Assembly (NCBI GenBank): GCA_026984795.1
Contig: JALSRK010000027.1
Location: 1-64,000, forward strand
Origin: Solibacteraceae bacterium
Lineage (GTDB): Bacteria; Acidobacteriota; Terriglobia; Bryobacterales; Bryobacteraceae
Reading direction: 5' to 3'
DNA: 64,000 nt
Part shown: one piece after another, positions 41,505-49,590 of the stretch
Position numbering within the stretch: the stretch's first letter is position 1
Layout: each line of letters opens with the position of its first letter
Notes under the pieces: generated by a model
Seen by the model: only the letters and a program-made list of their open reading frames with translations
Database searches by the model: none
What the model was told of the DNA's origin: nothing
Position numbers and translations under genes: made by a program

Positions 41505-44081
41505 ATGTCTTCCACGGCCGGATCGAAACAGGTGATCGTCGCCCTGGCTTGCGCCGCCCTGCTGTGCTCCCCGGCGTCCGCATACTATTTTTACGTCCAC
41601 TATCAGAGCACTGAGCCGCCCTTCGTCCCCGTCGCCGAGAAGTTCGATCTTGCTTCCCTGCCCGGTCGGGTTCTGCAGTACCGGATCTCAGACGCTGGTC
41701 CGGAGCAGTTGGCTCCCGGCGACAGTTTCGACTCCCTGATCAGCCAGATTCGGCTTGCCGCGGCTGCCTGGGATCAAGTCCCGACTTCAGCCCTGCGGCT
41801 CCGCTTCGGAGGAGTGGCCGACATCTCTCTGCCCGAAGCCACCCCGAGCATCGACGTCGTTTTCGACGAGCTGCCTCCGGGCTTGATTGCTATGGGGGGG
41901 CCTACTTCCCGCGCCGGCTTCGTCACTCGCGGCGGGGAGACCTTCGTCGCCATTACCAAGGCCGTGGTCGTGCTGAACACCGATCTCTCGCGCCAGCCGA
42001 GCTACAGCGATGGCTTCTTTATGACGCTCGTCCACGAGCTGGGCCACGCTCTCGGCCTCCAGCACACCTTCACCTCTGCAACCATGTCCACCGGGATCAC
42101 CCGGGCGACTACAAAAGCGAGACCGCTGGCGGCTGACGACATCGCCGCCGTCTCCCTGCTCTACCCCGCCCCCGGCTTCGCGCAGGCTACCGGTTCGATC
42201 ACCGGCCGTGTCGTGGCCGGCGGCAACGGCGTCAACCTCGCTTCCGTGGTGGCCGTCTCCCCCGAAGGGACCGCCATCAGTACCCTCTCGAATCCCGATG
42301 GCGCCTACCGGATAGCCGGCCTGCCTCCCGGCCAGTATTACGTCTACGCTCATCCTCTCCCCCCGCCCGTTTATGGCGAGGTCAGCCGCGCCAATATCGT
42401 GATGCCCCGCGGCCCGGACGACGAACCGATCATCGCTGACGTGTACTTCGACACCCAGTTTTATCCGGGCGTCAAGGACGTCACCCGCGCCACGCTCATC
42501 ACCGTCGAGGCCGGCGCGCTGGCCGAGGCTGTGGATTTCTTTCCCGATGTCACAGGACTGCCCGAAATCCATTCCGTCACCACCTACAGCTTCCCCGGCA
42601 ACGTCCCCGTTCGGGCCGGGTATCTCAGCCTGGATACCGAGAGGCGGTTCCTCGTCGCCTATGGTTTCGGCTTGTCCACGGGCGAGGAGCCTGCTCCGGG
42701 CCTGAAAACCTCCGTCATCGGCGGTTCCGCCGTCGTTCCCGAAGGCGGCCTCCAACCTTATGGCCCCGATCCGCGCTTCGTTCAGATCAACCTCGAGTTC
42801 AATCCGTTTTCCGGCACCGGCTCCCGGCATCTGCTGTTTTCCCGCGGCAGCGAACTCTACGTTCTGCCGGCGGGCTTGCAGTTGAGCCAGACGGCGCCGC
42901 CGACCATCCACGAAGTCACTCCGGCCGTGGATGAAAACGGCGCTCCAGCCGTTGCCGTGGTGGGCGAGCGGATTACCGGGGACACGCGGATTCTCTTCGA
43001 CGGCGCCGCCGCTGAGATCCTGGGCGTTCTTGACCCGGGCGGCCTCCTCGTCCGGCCACCGGTGGCCGCCGGCGGACACCAGGCGGTGGTCGTGGCGCTG
43101 AATCCCGACGGCCAGACGTCCTGGTTCCTCGACGGCCGGCAGCCTCCGGTCTTCGACTTCGAGGACCGCGACCCGGCCATCTTCTCCATCAGTCCGTCGG
43201 CTCTGCCGGCGGGCACGGAGGCGATGGTCGAAATCCGGGGCGCCGGCACCCGGTTCGGCCCGGGTACCGTGCTTGGGTTCGGTTCCGGGGATGTCCTCGT
43301 CAAAGACTCTCTGGTCCTCGGCCCCGGCCGGATCCTCGCGAACGTCGCGGTGGCCGCCAAGGCGCCGGAAACTTTGGTCAACGTCACCGCGGTAACCGGC
43401 CTCGAGGTGATCGAGCAGCCCCGGGCGTTCCGCTTGGACCCGGCAGATCCATCCCGGCCCTCCGTCTACACCCCGGCCTTCGACGAAGCCACCGGCCGCC
43501 CGGTCGCTTACCTTGGCAAGACGGCCGTGCTGAGTGTGGCCTCGCTTCCACCGGAACTCTCGCCCGCGGAAGTGACCCTGACGCTGCACGGCGAGCCGGC
43601 TGAAGTGCTCGAGGTGAACGATGGCAAGGTCCGTTTCCGCGTGCCCGCTTCCGTGCGGCCTGGCTGGGTGGTGGCCCGGCTCACCGCCCGTGGCAGTGCC
43701 GCCTACCCGGTGCTGCTGAAGACCGGCCTGGCCCCCCCGCAGATCCTGAGCGTGCACTCGGCTACCGGCGCCGTCGTTTCGGCTGAGAACCCCGCCGTGC
43801 CCGGCAAGCTGGTCCAGATCCGCGTCACCGATCTCGGCCTGCCCGACGAGGAGATCGACGCTGAGCGCGTCACCGTCACCGTGGCCGGCATCGTGCACAA
43901 CCCTACTCGCATCATCCGCGCGGGCGGCGGCGGCAATGTGCGGATCGTGCAGTTTATTCTCGGTACCACCGTTCCGGAGGGCGAGGCCGTTCCTCTGGTG
44001 GTGAGCATCGACGGCCGCCCGTCGGCCCCGGTGGCGATCCCCGTCGCCGAGCCCGGCGAGGAAGCGGTCACGGCTCCCTGA
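41505..44081 (+). CDS. Matrixin-like metalloprotease with carboxypeptidase-regulatory and IPT/TIG-like domains (858 aa)
   Basis: This exported zinc protease has a signal peptide (about residues 1-26), a metzincin catalytic domain with HELGHALGLQH (His177, His181, His187) and a Met-turn candidate MSTG at 194, then a carboxypeptidase-regulatory-like domain (about 220-285, GSITGRVVAGG...GQYYVYA). The remaining 550 residues are beta-rich and resemble tandem IPT/TIG-like immunoglobulin folds (IFSISPSALPAG, PQILSVHSATGAVV). The architecture suggests a surface or secreted protease with adhesive domains. The ATG at 41505 is five bases after the partner gene. Confidence 0.75.
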   Translation: MSSTAGSKQVIVALACAALLCSPASAYYFYVHYQSTEPPFVPVAEKFDLASLPGRVLQYRISDAGPEQLAPGDSFDSLISQIRLAAAAWDQVPTSALRLRFGGVADISLPEATPSIDVVFDELPPGLIAMGGPTSRAGFVTRGGETFVAITKAVVVLNTDLSRQPSYSDGFFMTLVHELGHALGLQHTFTSATMSTGITRATTKARPLAADDIAAVSLLYPAPGFAQATGSITGRVVAGGNGVNLASVVAVSPEGTAISTLSNPDGAYRIAGLPPGQYYVYAHPLPPPVYGEVSRANIVMPRGPDDEPIIADVYFDTQFYPGVKDVTRATLITVEAGALAEAVDFFPDVTGLPEIHSVTTYSFPGNVPVRAGYLSLDTERRFLVAYGFGLSTGEEPAPGLKTSVIGGSAVVPEGGLQPYGPDPRFVQINLEFNPFSGTGSRHLLFSRGSELYVLPAGLQLSQTAPPTIHEVTPAVDENGAPAVAVVGERITGDTRILFDGAAAEILGVLDPGGLLVRPPVAAGGHQAVVVALNPDGQTSWFLDGRQPPVFDFEDRDPAIFSISPSALPAGTEAMVEIRGAGTRFGPGTVLGFGSGDVLVKDSLVLGPGRILANVAVAAKAPETLVNVTAVTGLEVIEQPRAFRLDPADPSRPSVYTPAFDEATGRPVAYLGKTAVLSVASLPPELSPAEVTLTLHGEPAEVLEVNDGKVRFRVPASVRPGWVVARLTARGSAAYPVLLKTGLAPPQILSVHSATGAVVSAENPAVPGKLVQIRVTDLGLPDEEIDAERVTVTVAGIVHNPTRIIRAGGGGNVRIVQFILGTTVPEGEAVPLVVSIDGRPSAPVAIPVAEPGEEAVTAP

Positions 44082-44096
44082 TCCCGCCGCCCGCCT

Positions 44097-44837
44097 TCAG
44101 CGCAGGCTCAGACCTCCGTCCACCGCCAGCAGCTGCCCGGTGACGAAGCCCGGCGCCCTCAGGAAATAGACCACCGCGTCCGCCACCTCTTCGGCCCGCC
44201 CCGGCCGCCTCGCTGGCGTGTCGCGCACCATCGCCCGGCTTTCCTCGTCCAACTCTCCGAACTGGATCACGCCCGGCGCCACCGAGTTCACCGTCACCTC
44301 CGGCGCGAACGCTTTCGCCAGCGCTCGCGTCAGGTGGATCACCCCCGCCTTCGAGGCGCAGTAGTGCGCGTGCATCGCCCAAGGCCGCAGCCCGCCCAGC
44401 GAGCTGATGTTCACGATCCGGCCGCCGCCGGCCTCCCGCATCAGTTTCGCCGCCTCTTTCGAGCAGAAGAAGACCGCCTTCAGGTTCACCGAGTGGATGA
44501 AGTCCCAGTCCGCCTCCGTGATCTCGAATGGGTGCCGCTTGGTGAACCGCGCCGCGTTGTTCACCAGTCCGTAGAGCCCCCCGGCGCGCTCGCGTACATC
44601 CCGGAACATCCTCTCGATCTCCGCCACGCTCTCCAGATTCGCCCGGAACAGCTCCGCCCCGCCGCAGTCGGCCGCCGTCCGCCGCGCGTCCTCTTCCGAG
44701 GTGTGATAGTGGATCAGCACCCGCGCCCCTTCCTGCGCCAGCCGCAGCGCGATCGCCCGCCCGATGCGCCGCGCCCCGCCGGTCACCAGCACGGTCTTTC
44801 CCCGCAGTTCGGCCCGTTCAGACCCCGGGTTCGCCAT
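44097..44837 (-). CDS. SDR oxidoreductase, pteridine-reductase-like (246 aa)
   Basis: This is a classical short-chain dehydrogenase: NADPH-binding TGGARRIG, NNAA, NISSLGG with the catalytic Ser, and Tyr-x-x-x-Lys in YCASKAG. The Arg in TGxxxRxG and the following HYHTS are hallmarks of pteridine reductases (PTR1/FolM) rather than generic TGxxxGxG dehydrogenases, so reduction of dihydropterins or dihydromonapterin is the leading guess. The start overlaps the end of the MFS gene by 20 bases. Last gene of the minus-strand run. Confidence 0.75.
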   Translation of the reverse strand: MANPGSERAELRGKTVLVTGGARRIGRAIALRLAQEGARVLIHYHTSEEDARRTAADCGGAELFRANLESVAEIERMFRDVRERAGGLYGLVNNAARFTKRHPFEITEADWDFIHSVNLKAVFFCSKEAAKLMREAGGGRIVNISSLGGLRPWAMHAHYCASKAGVIHLTRALAKAFAPEVTVNSVAPGVIQFGELDEESRAMVRDTPARRPGRAEEVADAVVYFLRAPGFVTGQLLAVDGGLSLR

Positions 44838-46110
44838 GGACTTCCACCTCTTCCCGCTCCACTCCGGCCGCCGCCGGCTCCCGCAGCATCCCGCGCCAGC
44901 CCGCCACCATCCAGATCACCGCCGTCGAGCAGCTCAGCATCCCCGCCACCGCGCCGATCGTCCGCGGATCGTAATGTTCCGTCGCCCAGCCCGTGGCCGC
45001 CATCGACACCATCATCGTCCCCCAGGTCAGCGTCTCGATCGTGGCGAACACGCGGCCCCGGTAGGCGTCCGGCACATGCCTGAGCAGCAGCGTCACGTTC
45101 AGAATCGCCGCCACCCCCATGCCGAAGCGCGACATGGCGATGAAGACCAGCACCAGCCAGAACGGCCGCGCCTGGCTGAAGGCAATGTAGGCCAAGCCGT
45201 GGATCCAGAACACCACCGTGATCAGCCGCCGGTAGCCCTCGAACCCGAGCCGGTTGCCCACCCGGTTCGCGAAGGCGCCGCCGATCAGCAGTCCCACGCC
45301 CGCAAATCCCCAGATCGTTCCCAGCCCCGCCGGCCCGTACGGATAGACCACCTGGCCGAACAGCGTGAACAGGATCTGCGCCGCGCCGCCGCCCGAGGCC
45401 CATCCCACGTGGACCAGGGCGATGGTGAACAGCAGCGGCACGCTCCGCATGTACTTCAGCCCGTCGATGTACTCCCGCCACGGCCGCAGCACCGCCGCCT
45501 CGGTCAGCGCCCGCCGCTCGGCCCGGAACCCCCGCGGCGCCTTCAGTTGCGCGATGCACGCCGCCGAAAACACGAACGACGCCGCATTGAACACGAACGC
45601 CCACTCGTAGCCGAACTGCATGGCCGTGGCGCCGCCGGTCAGCGCTCCGATCGTCACCGCCGTCCACTGCGTCGTTTTCGTCAGCGAGTTGGCCGTGTGC
45701 AGCTCCTCTTCGCTCGTGATCGCCGGCAGGATCGCCGCCCGCCCGCTGGTGAAGAACGGCGAGGCGAACATCAGCAGGAAGCTCAGCACGTAGAGCAGCC
45801 AGGTGTGCTCCGGATCGGTGGCGAAGATGAAGCAGATGCCGATCGCCGCCCGCACCAGATCACTGGCGATCATGAGGTGCTTGCGGTCCATCCGGTCCAG
45901 CAGCACCCCCGCCAGCGGACCGGCCAGCACGAACGGCAGCGCCCGGGCGATCATCAGCGTGCTCACCACCATCCCGGAGCCCGTGTTGTGCAGCGCCAGC
46001 GAGAAGACGGCGATCGTGTTGAAGTGGTCGCCGATTTCGGAAACGATCTGCCCGATCCACGTGTAGCGGTAGTTGCGGTTCTGCTGGAGGAGTCGGCGGA
46101 ACGTGATCAT
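44818..46110 (-). CDS. MFS transporter, EntS-like (430 aa)
   Basis: This inner-membrane exporter of the major facilitator superfamily has about twelve hydrophobic helices, with the intracellular loop motif LLDRMDRKHLMIASD after helix 2 typical of the MFS_3 (enterobactin-exporter-like) group. The substrate is unknown. It is preceded by the racemase gene at 64 bases and overlaps the SDR gene by 20 bases. It could export a metabolite made by the racemase/GNAT pair, but this is only a guess from context. Confidence 0.8.
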   Translation of the reverse strand: MITFRRLLQQNRNYRYTWIGQIVSEIGDHFNTIAVFSLALHNTGSGMVVSTLMIARALPFVLAGPLAGVLLDRMDRKHLMIASDLVRAAIGICFIFATDPEHTWLLYVLSFLLMFASPFFTSGRAAILPAITSEEELHTANSLTKTTQWTAVTIGALTGGATAMQFGYEWAFVFNAASFVFSAACIAQLKAPRGFRAERRALTEAAVLRPWREYIDGLKYMRSVPLLFTIALVHVGWASGGGAAQILFTLFGQVVYPYGPAGLGTIWGFAGVGLLIGGAFANRVGNRLGFEGYRRLITVVFWIHGLAYIAFSQARPFWLVLVFIAMSRFGMGVAAILNVTLLLRHVPDAYRGRVFATIETLTWGTMMVSMAATGWATEHYDPRTIGAVAGMLSCSTAVIWMVAGWRGMLREPAAAGVEREEVEVHGEPGV

Positions 46111-46174
46111 GCGGTTGTCTTCAGCGCCGCGGGGCCGGCAGCGGGGAATGCAATCTCCTATTCTCTCATTCCGG

Positions 46175-47308
46175 CTACGCGCCGGCCTCGCCGGGTCGGA
46201 TCTCGGCCCGGCGGAATGTCAGGCGCTCGATGTAGTCCAGATCCAGCTCGTAGCCGAAGCCCGGCTCGTCCCGCAGCCGGATCGTGCCCTCCGGCGTCAC
46301 CTCCACCGGCGGATCGATGATGTCCCGCTCCCAGTAGCGCTTCGACGCCGAAACGTCGCCCGGCAGGGTGAAGTTCTCGAGGCTCGACAACGCGATGTTG
46401 TGCGCCCGCCCTACGCCGGATTCCAGCATCCCCCCGCACCAGACCGGAATCCCCGCCCGCTCGGCCGCATCGTGCACCGCCCGCGCCCCGGCGAAGCCGC
46501 CCACCCGGCCCAGCTTGATATTGATCACCCGGCACGCCCCCAGCCGGATCGCCTGCTCGGCATGCCGCGCGCCCCGAATGCACTCGTCCAGGCACACCGG
46601 CGTCGCCAACTGCTTCTGCAGCTCCGCATGGTCGATGATGTCGTCCCAAGCGAGCGGCTGCTCGATCATCATCAGATGGAAGGCGTCGAGCTGCTTCAAG
46701 TGTGCGGCATCTCCTAACGTATAGGCTGAATTCGCATCCGCCGACAGCTTGATTCCCTGGAACTTCTCCCGAATCCTGCCGAGCACCCCCACGTCCCAGC
46801 CGGGCTTGATCTTCACCTTGATCCGCTGGTAGCCGGCTTCGAGTTCCGTCTGAATCTTCTCCAGCAGTTGCTCCACGGTGTCCTGAATGCCGATCGAGAC
46901 CCCGCACGGAATCTCCCGCCGCGCCCCGCCGCCGATCTTCCTCCATAGCGGCACGCCCTCGAGCCGCGCCTCCAGATCCCAGACAGCGCACTCGAGCCCG
47001 CCCTTGGTCATCAGGTGCCCGCGAACCGGCGGCAGCATCTTGTGGAACTCCGCCGCGCTCGAAACTTCCCGGCCCACCACCGCCGGCCCGATCAGGTCCC
47101 GTAGCAGCAGGAACGCCCCCTCGGCCCACTCTTCGTTGAAGAAAGGCCGCTCCCCGCACGTCACCTCGCCCCAGCCGGAGACTCCGCCTGAGGTTACCTC
47201 CACCAACGTGATGATCCGGTGCGTGGTACGGCCGAAGCTCGTCTCGAAGAAATGTACCAGCGGCATCTGCAGTTGCCGCACCGTGATGCGCTCGATTCTC
47301 AGGGCCAT
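46175..47308 (-). CDS. Enolase-superfamily racemase (MenC/N-succinylamino acid racemase type) (377 aa)
   Basis: This enzyme of the MLE subgroup of the enolase superfamily has the KxK motif IKVKIKPG, metal ligands in SADANSAY (Asp), MIEQPL (Glu) and CLDECI (Asp), and the opposite base Lys in INIKLGRVGG. It groups with o-succinylbenzoate synthase/N-succinylamino acid racemase (NSAR). The neighbouring GNAT gene, overlapping by 10 bases, matches the known NSAR-GNAT pairing in which a D-amino acid is N-succinylated, racemised and then deacylated. No menaquinone genes are nearby, so NSAR is the better call. The start at 47308 begins the conserved N-terminus; a longer frame exists but overlaps the GNAT gene. 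Confidence 0.85.
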   Translation of the reverse strand: MALRIERITVRQLQMPLVHFFETSFGRTTHRIITLVEVTSGGVSGWGEVTCGERPFFNEEWAEGAFLLLRDLIGPAVVGREVSSAAEFHKMLPPVRGHLMTKGGLECAVWDLEARLEGVPLWRKIGGGARREIPCGVSIGIQDTVEQLLEKIQTELEAGYQRIKVKIKPGWDVGVLGRIREKFQGIKLSADANSAYTLGDAAHLKQLDAFHLMMIEQPLAWDDIIDHAELQKQLATPVCLDECIRGARHAEQAIRLGACRVINIKLGRVGGFAGARAVHDAAERAGIPVWCGGMLESGVGRAHNIALSSLENFTLPGDVSASKRYWERDIIDPPVEVTPEGTIRLRDEPGFGYELDLDYIERLTFRRAEIRPGEAGA

Positions 47309-48015
47309 GGGCTTAGCAGATAGGTTCCAAACTTCTCGGAGCGCTCGAAGCCGGTCACCGCCAGGCCGCGTTCGAAGCACTCCTCGAACTTTTCCGTCGC
47401 TTCTCGTTGAATTCGCAGCGCTTCCCGGATATCCTCGTGCCGGATCCGGGCGATGTCGGCCGGGATCGGGATCCGCTCCACCACCGGCTCCCTTTCGCGC
47501 TCGTCCCCGTCGAGGATCCGCCGCGTCCGCTCGGTGTCCAGATGCCACTCGGCCACGCAGCGGTCCGTCGGCATTCCTGAGTGGAGCTTGCTCGTCGTGA
47601 TCCCGTAATAGTTCCGGATGTAGCGCCGGACGATCACCCCCAGCCGCTCGATGTTCAAGTAGGCGTTCTTCAGCTCCAGCGGATCGAAGGTCCACTCGAT
47701 CAGGTCGATCCCGCGCTCGAGCGCCTCCTTGCGCTGCTCCAGCTTGAGCTGCCGCCCGATGCCCCGGTTGCGGTAGTCCGGCAGCACCGCCAGCATGTGG
47801 CTGTGGAGGTAGATCCCGCCCGTGTCGCGCCGGATGCCGGGCAGCGAGAAGCAGTAGCCGATGATCCGTTCGCCGTCCTCGGCCCCGATCACCTGCCCGC
47901 CCACCTTGTGCGCGATCAGGAACAGCCGCGACGGCACGATCTCGACATCGGCGAAGCCCCAGACTTCACGCTGAATCTCGATCAACTGCTCGAACTCGCT
48001 GAGCTGGGTCAGCAT
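47299..48015 (-). CDS. GNAT N-acyltransferase partner of the racemase (238 aa)
   Basis: This is a GNAT-fold acyltransferase of the group found beside NSAR/OSBS racemases (COG3375-like). The acyl-CoA loop is LPDYRNRGIGRQLK; HSHMLAVLPDY lies on strand beta-4. It is expected to N-succinylate (or N-acylate) D-amino acids as the first step of conversion to the L form. The start at 48015 overlaps mazG by 7 bases (ATGCTGA), the usual coupling; a GTG at 48054 would add 13 residues. The family also carries a long helical C-terminal part, seen here to residue 238. Confidence 0.75.
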   Translation of the reverse strand: MLTQLSEFEQLIEIQREVWGFADVEIVPSRLFLIAHKVGGQVIGAEDGERIIGYCFSLPGIRRDTGGIYLHSHMLAVLPDYRNRGIGRQLKLEQRKEALERGIDLIEWTFDPLELKNAYLNIERLGVIVRRYIRNYYGITTSKLHSGMPTDRCVAEWHLDTERTRRILDGDEREREPVVERIPIPADIARIRHEDIREALRIQREATEKFEECFERGLAVTGFERSEKFGTYLLSPWP

Positions 48016-48857
48016 TCTGTATTGGATCCGCTCTCCCGTTTCGCGTCTTCCCACAGCGCTTCCATCTCCTCAAGCGATGCTTCCTCCAACGACTTGCCTC
48101 GTTTCGCGAGCCCTTCCTCCACCCGCGCGAACCGCCGCCGGAACTTGGCGTTCGCCTTCCGCAGCGCCTGTTCCGGATCCACCTTCAAGTGCCGCGCGAT
48201 GTTCACGATCACGAACAGGATATCGCCGATCTCCTCTTCCAGCGCCTCGGCCCGCTCGCCTGCGGCGGCCGCTTCCCGTAGTTGCCGCCGCGCCCGGTCC
48301 AGCTCGTCGAGTTCCTCGTGCAGCTTCTCGAGCACGTGGTCCGTATCGGTCCAGTCGAAGCCCACGGCGGCGACTTTTTTGGAGATCTGCGCCGCCTCGG
48401 CCAGCGCCGGCTGCGCCCGCGACACCCCGTCGAGGAGCGCCTGCCGCGTCCGGTTCTTCTCATCGAGCTCCTCGGCCTTGATCTCCTCCCAGCGCTTCCT
48501 GACGTCCTCCGGCGTCCGCGCCTCCGCCGTGCCGAACACATGCGGGTGCCGCCGCAGCAGCTTCTTGTTGATGGCGTCCAGCGAGTCGTCGATCGTGAAG
48601 TAGCCCGCTTCCTTGGCCATCTGGGCGTAGAAGACGCACTGGAGCATCAAGTCGCCCAGCTCCTCGGCCAGCGCCGGCCAGTCTCGGGCGTCGATCGTGT
48701 CCAGGACCTCGTAGACCTCTTCGAGCGTGTACGGCTTGATCGAGTCGAAGGTCTGGGCGCGGTCCCAGGGGCAGCCGTCCGGCGCCCGCAGCCGCGCCAT
48801 GATCTCCACCAGGCGCTGGAACCGTTCCCCTGTCGTCGTCTCAGAACTCCCCGGCAT
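48009..48857 (-). CDS. mazG: Nucleoside triphosphate pyrophosphohydrolase MazG (282 aa)
   Basis: MazG hydrolyses dNTPs and NTPs to the monophosphate and pyrophosphate, as housecleaning. The first MazG domain has LRAPDGCPWD, YTLEEVYEVLD and EELGDLMLQCVFYA; the second has EELDELDRA and EEEIGDILFVIVNIARHL, the Exx(E)...ExxD metal-binding pattern in both. The length fits full two-domain MazG. The start at 48857 leaves a 59-base gap to the deaminase upstream; the longer open frame to 49154 overlaps that gene and is rejected. Confidence 0.92.
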   Translation of the reverse strand: MPGSSETTTGERFQRLVEIMARLRAPDGCPWDRAQTFDSIKPYTLEEVYEVLDTIDARDWPALAEELGDLMLQCVFYAQMAKEAGYFTIDDSLDAINKKLLRRHPHVFGTAEARTPEDVRKRWEEIKAEELDEKNRTRQALLDGVSRAQPALAEAAQISKKVAAVGFDWTDTDHVLEKLHEELDELDRARRQLREAAAAGERAEALEEEIGDILFVIVNIARHLKVDPEQALRKANAKFRRRFARVEEGLAKRGKSLEEASLEEMEALWEDAKRESGSNTEC

Positions 48858-48916
48858 CGGCGGAATTACAGCGTAACACAGGCTCTTCCGGCGCCCGCTC
48901 CCGGCCGGCGCGCCCC

Positions 48917-49498
48917 TCAGCGCCGCGGGTTGTAGATGGGCCCGCCCGCCGCCTGGTAGTCGCGCAGCACCGCCGTCGCTTCTTCCCGCAACACGTCCCG
49001 CACGACGTCGATCCGCCGCGACTCGAGCGCCGCCGGCCAGTCCGCCGGCTTGCTTCCCTCGTCGAAGCCGATCGCCCGGGCGTCCTCCTCCCGCGCCCCG
49101 CACACCAGGCGGCCCACGCCGGACCACGGCACCGCCCCCAGGCACATGGCGCACGGCTCGACGGTGGTCACCAGCTCGCAGTCCAGCTCGGAAAGATCGT
49201 GCGTGCCCGCCGTCTGCCCCGCCAGGGTCAGCGCCACGATCTCGGCGTGCGCCGTCGCCGCGTGCGACGGAACCACCAGGTTCACCCCTGGAGCCACCAG
49301 CGCCCCCGTCGCGCGCTCGAACACCGCCGCCCCGAACGGTCCTCCGGTCCCCTCCTCCACGTTCCGCCTCGCCAGGACTACTGCCAGCCGCATCTTCTCT
49401 TCAGCGTTCCGGTAGGCCGGCGCGAACTCGAACCTCCCCAGCCAGGCCGGCAGCTCGATCACGATCTGGAACGGGAACGGCGGGCGTCCGGCAGGCAT
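48917..49498 (-). CDS. Nucleoside/base deaminase (193 aa)
   Basis: This is a zinc cytidine-deaminase-fold enzyme of the tRNA-adenosine/guanine deaminase branch, with HAEIVAL (zinc His and proton-shuttle Glu) and EPCAMCLGA (two zinc Cys). Its 193 residues are longer than TadA, with an N-terminal extension (about 30 residues) and a C-terminal part resembling guanine deaminase. The tRNA anticodon role is not excluded. It is the first gene of the minus-strand run ending with the SDR gene; a purine or pterin salvage role would fit with the pteridine-reductase-like SDR (inference). Confidence 0.8.
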   Translation of the reverse strand: MPAGRPPFPFQIVIELPAWLGRFEFAPAYRNAEEKMRLAVVLARRNVEEGTGGPFGAAVFERATGALVAPGVNLVVPSHAATAHAEIVALTLAGQTAGTHDLSELDCELVTTVEPCAMCLGAVPWSGVGRLVCGAREEDARAIGFDEGSKPADWPAALESRRIDVVRDVLREEATAVLRDYQAAGGPIYNPRR

Positions 49499-49590
49499 GC
49501 TCCACCCATTATCCCCGAACGCTTGCTTTCTACGGCTCCGCCCGCCCGCGCCCTTGCAAACGCCGGCGCCGCTGTTGCTACCCTGTTCCC

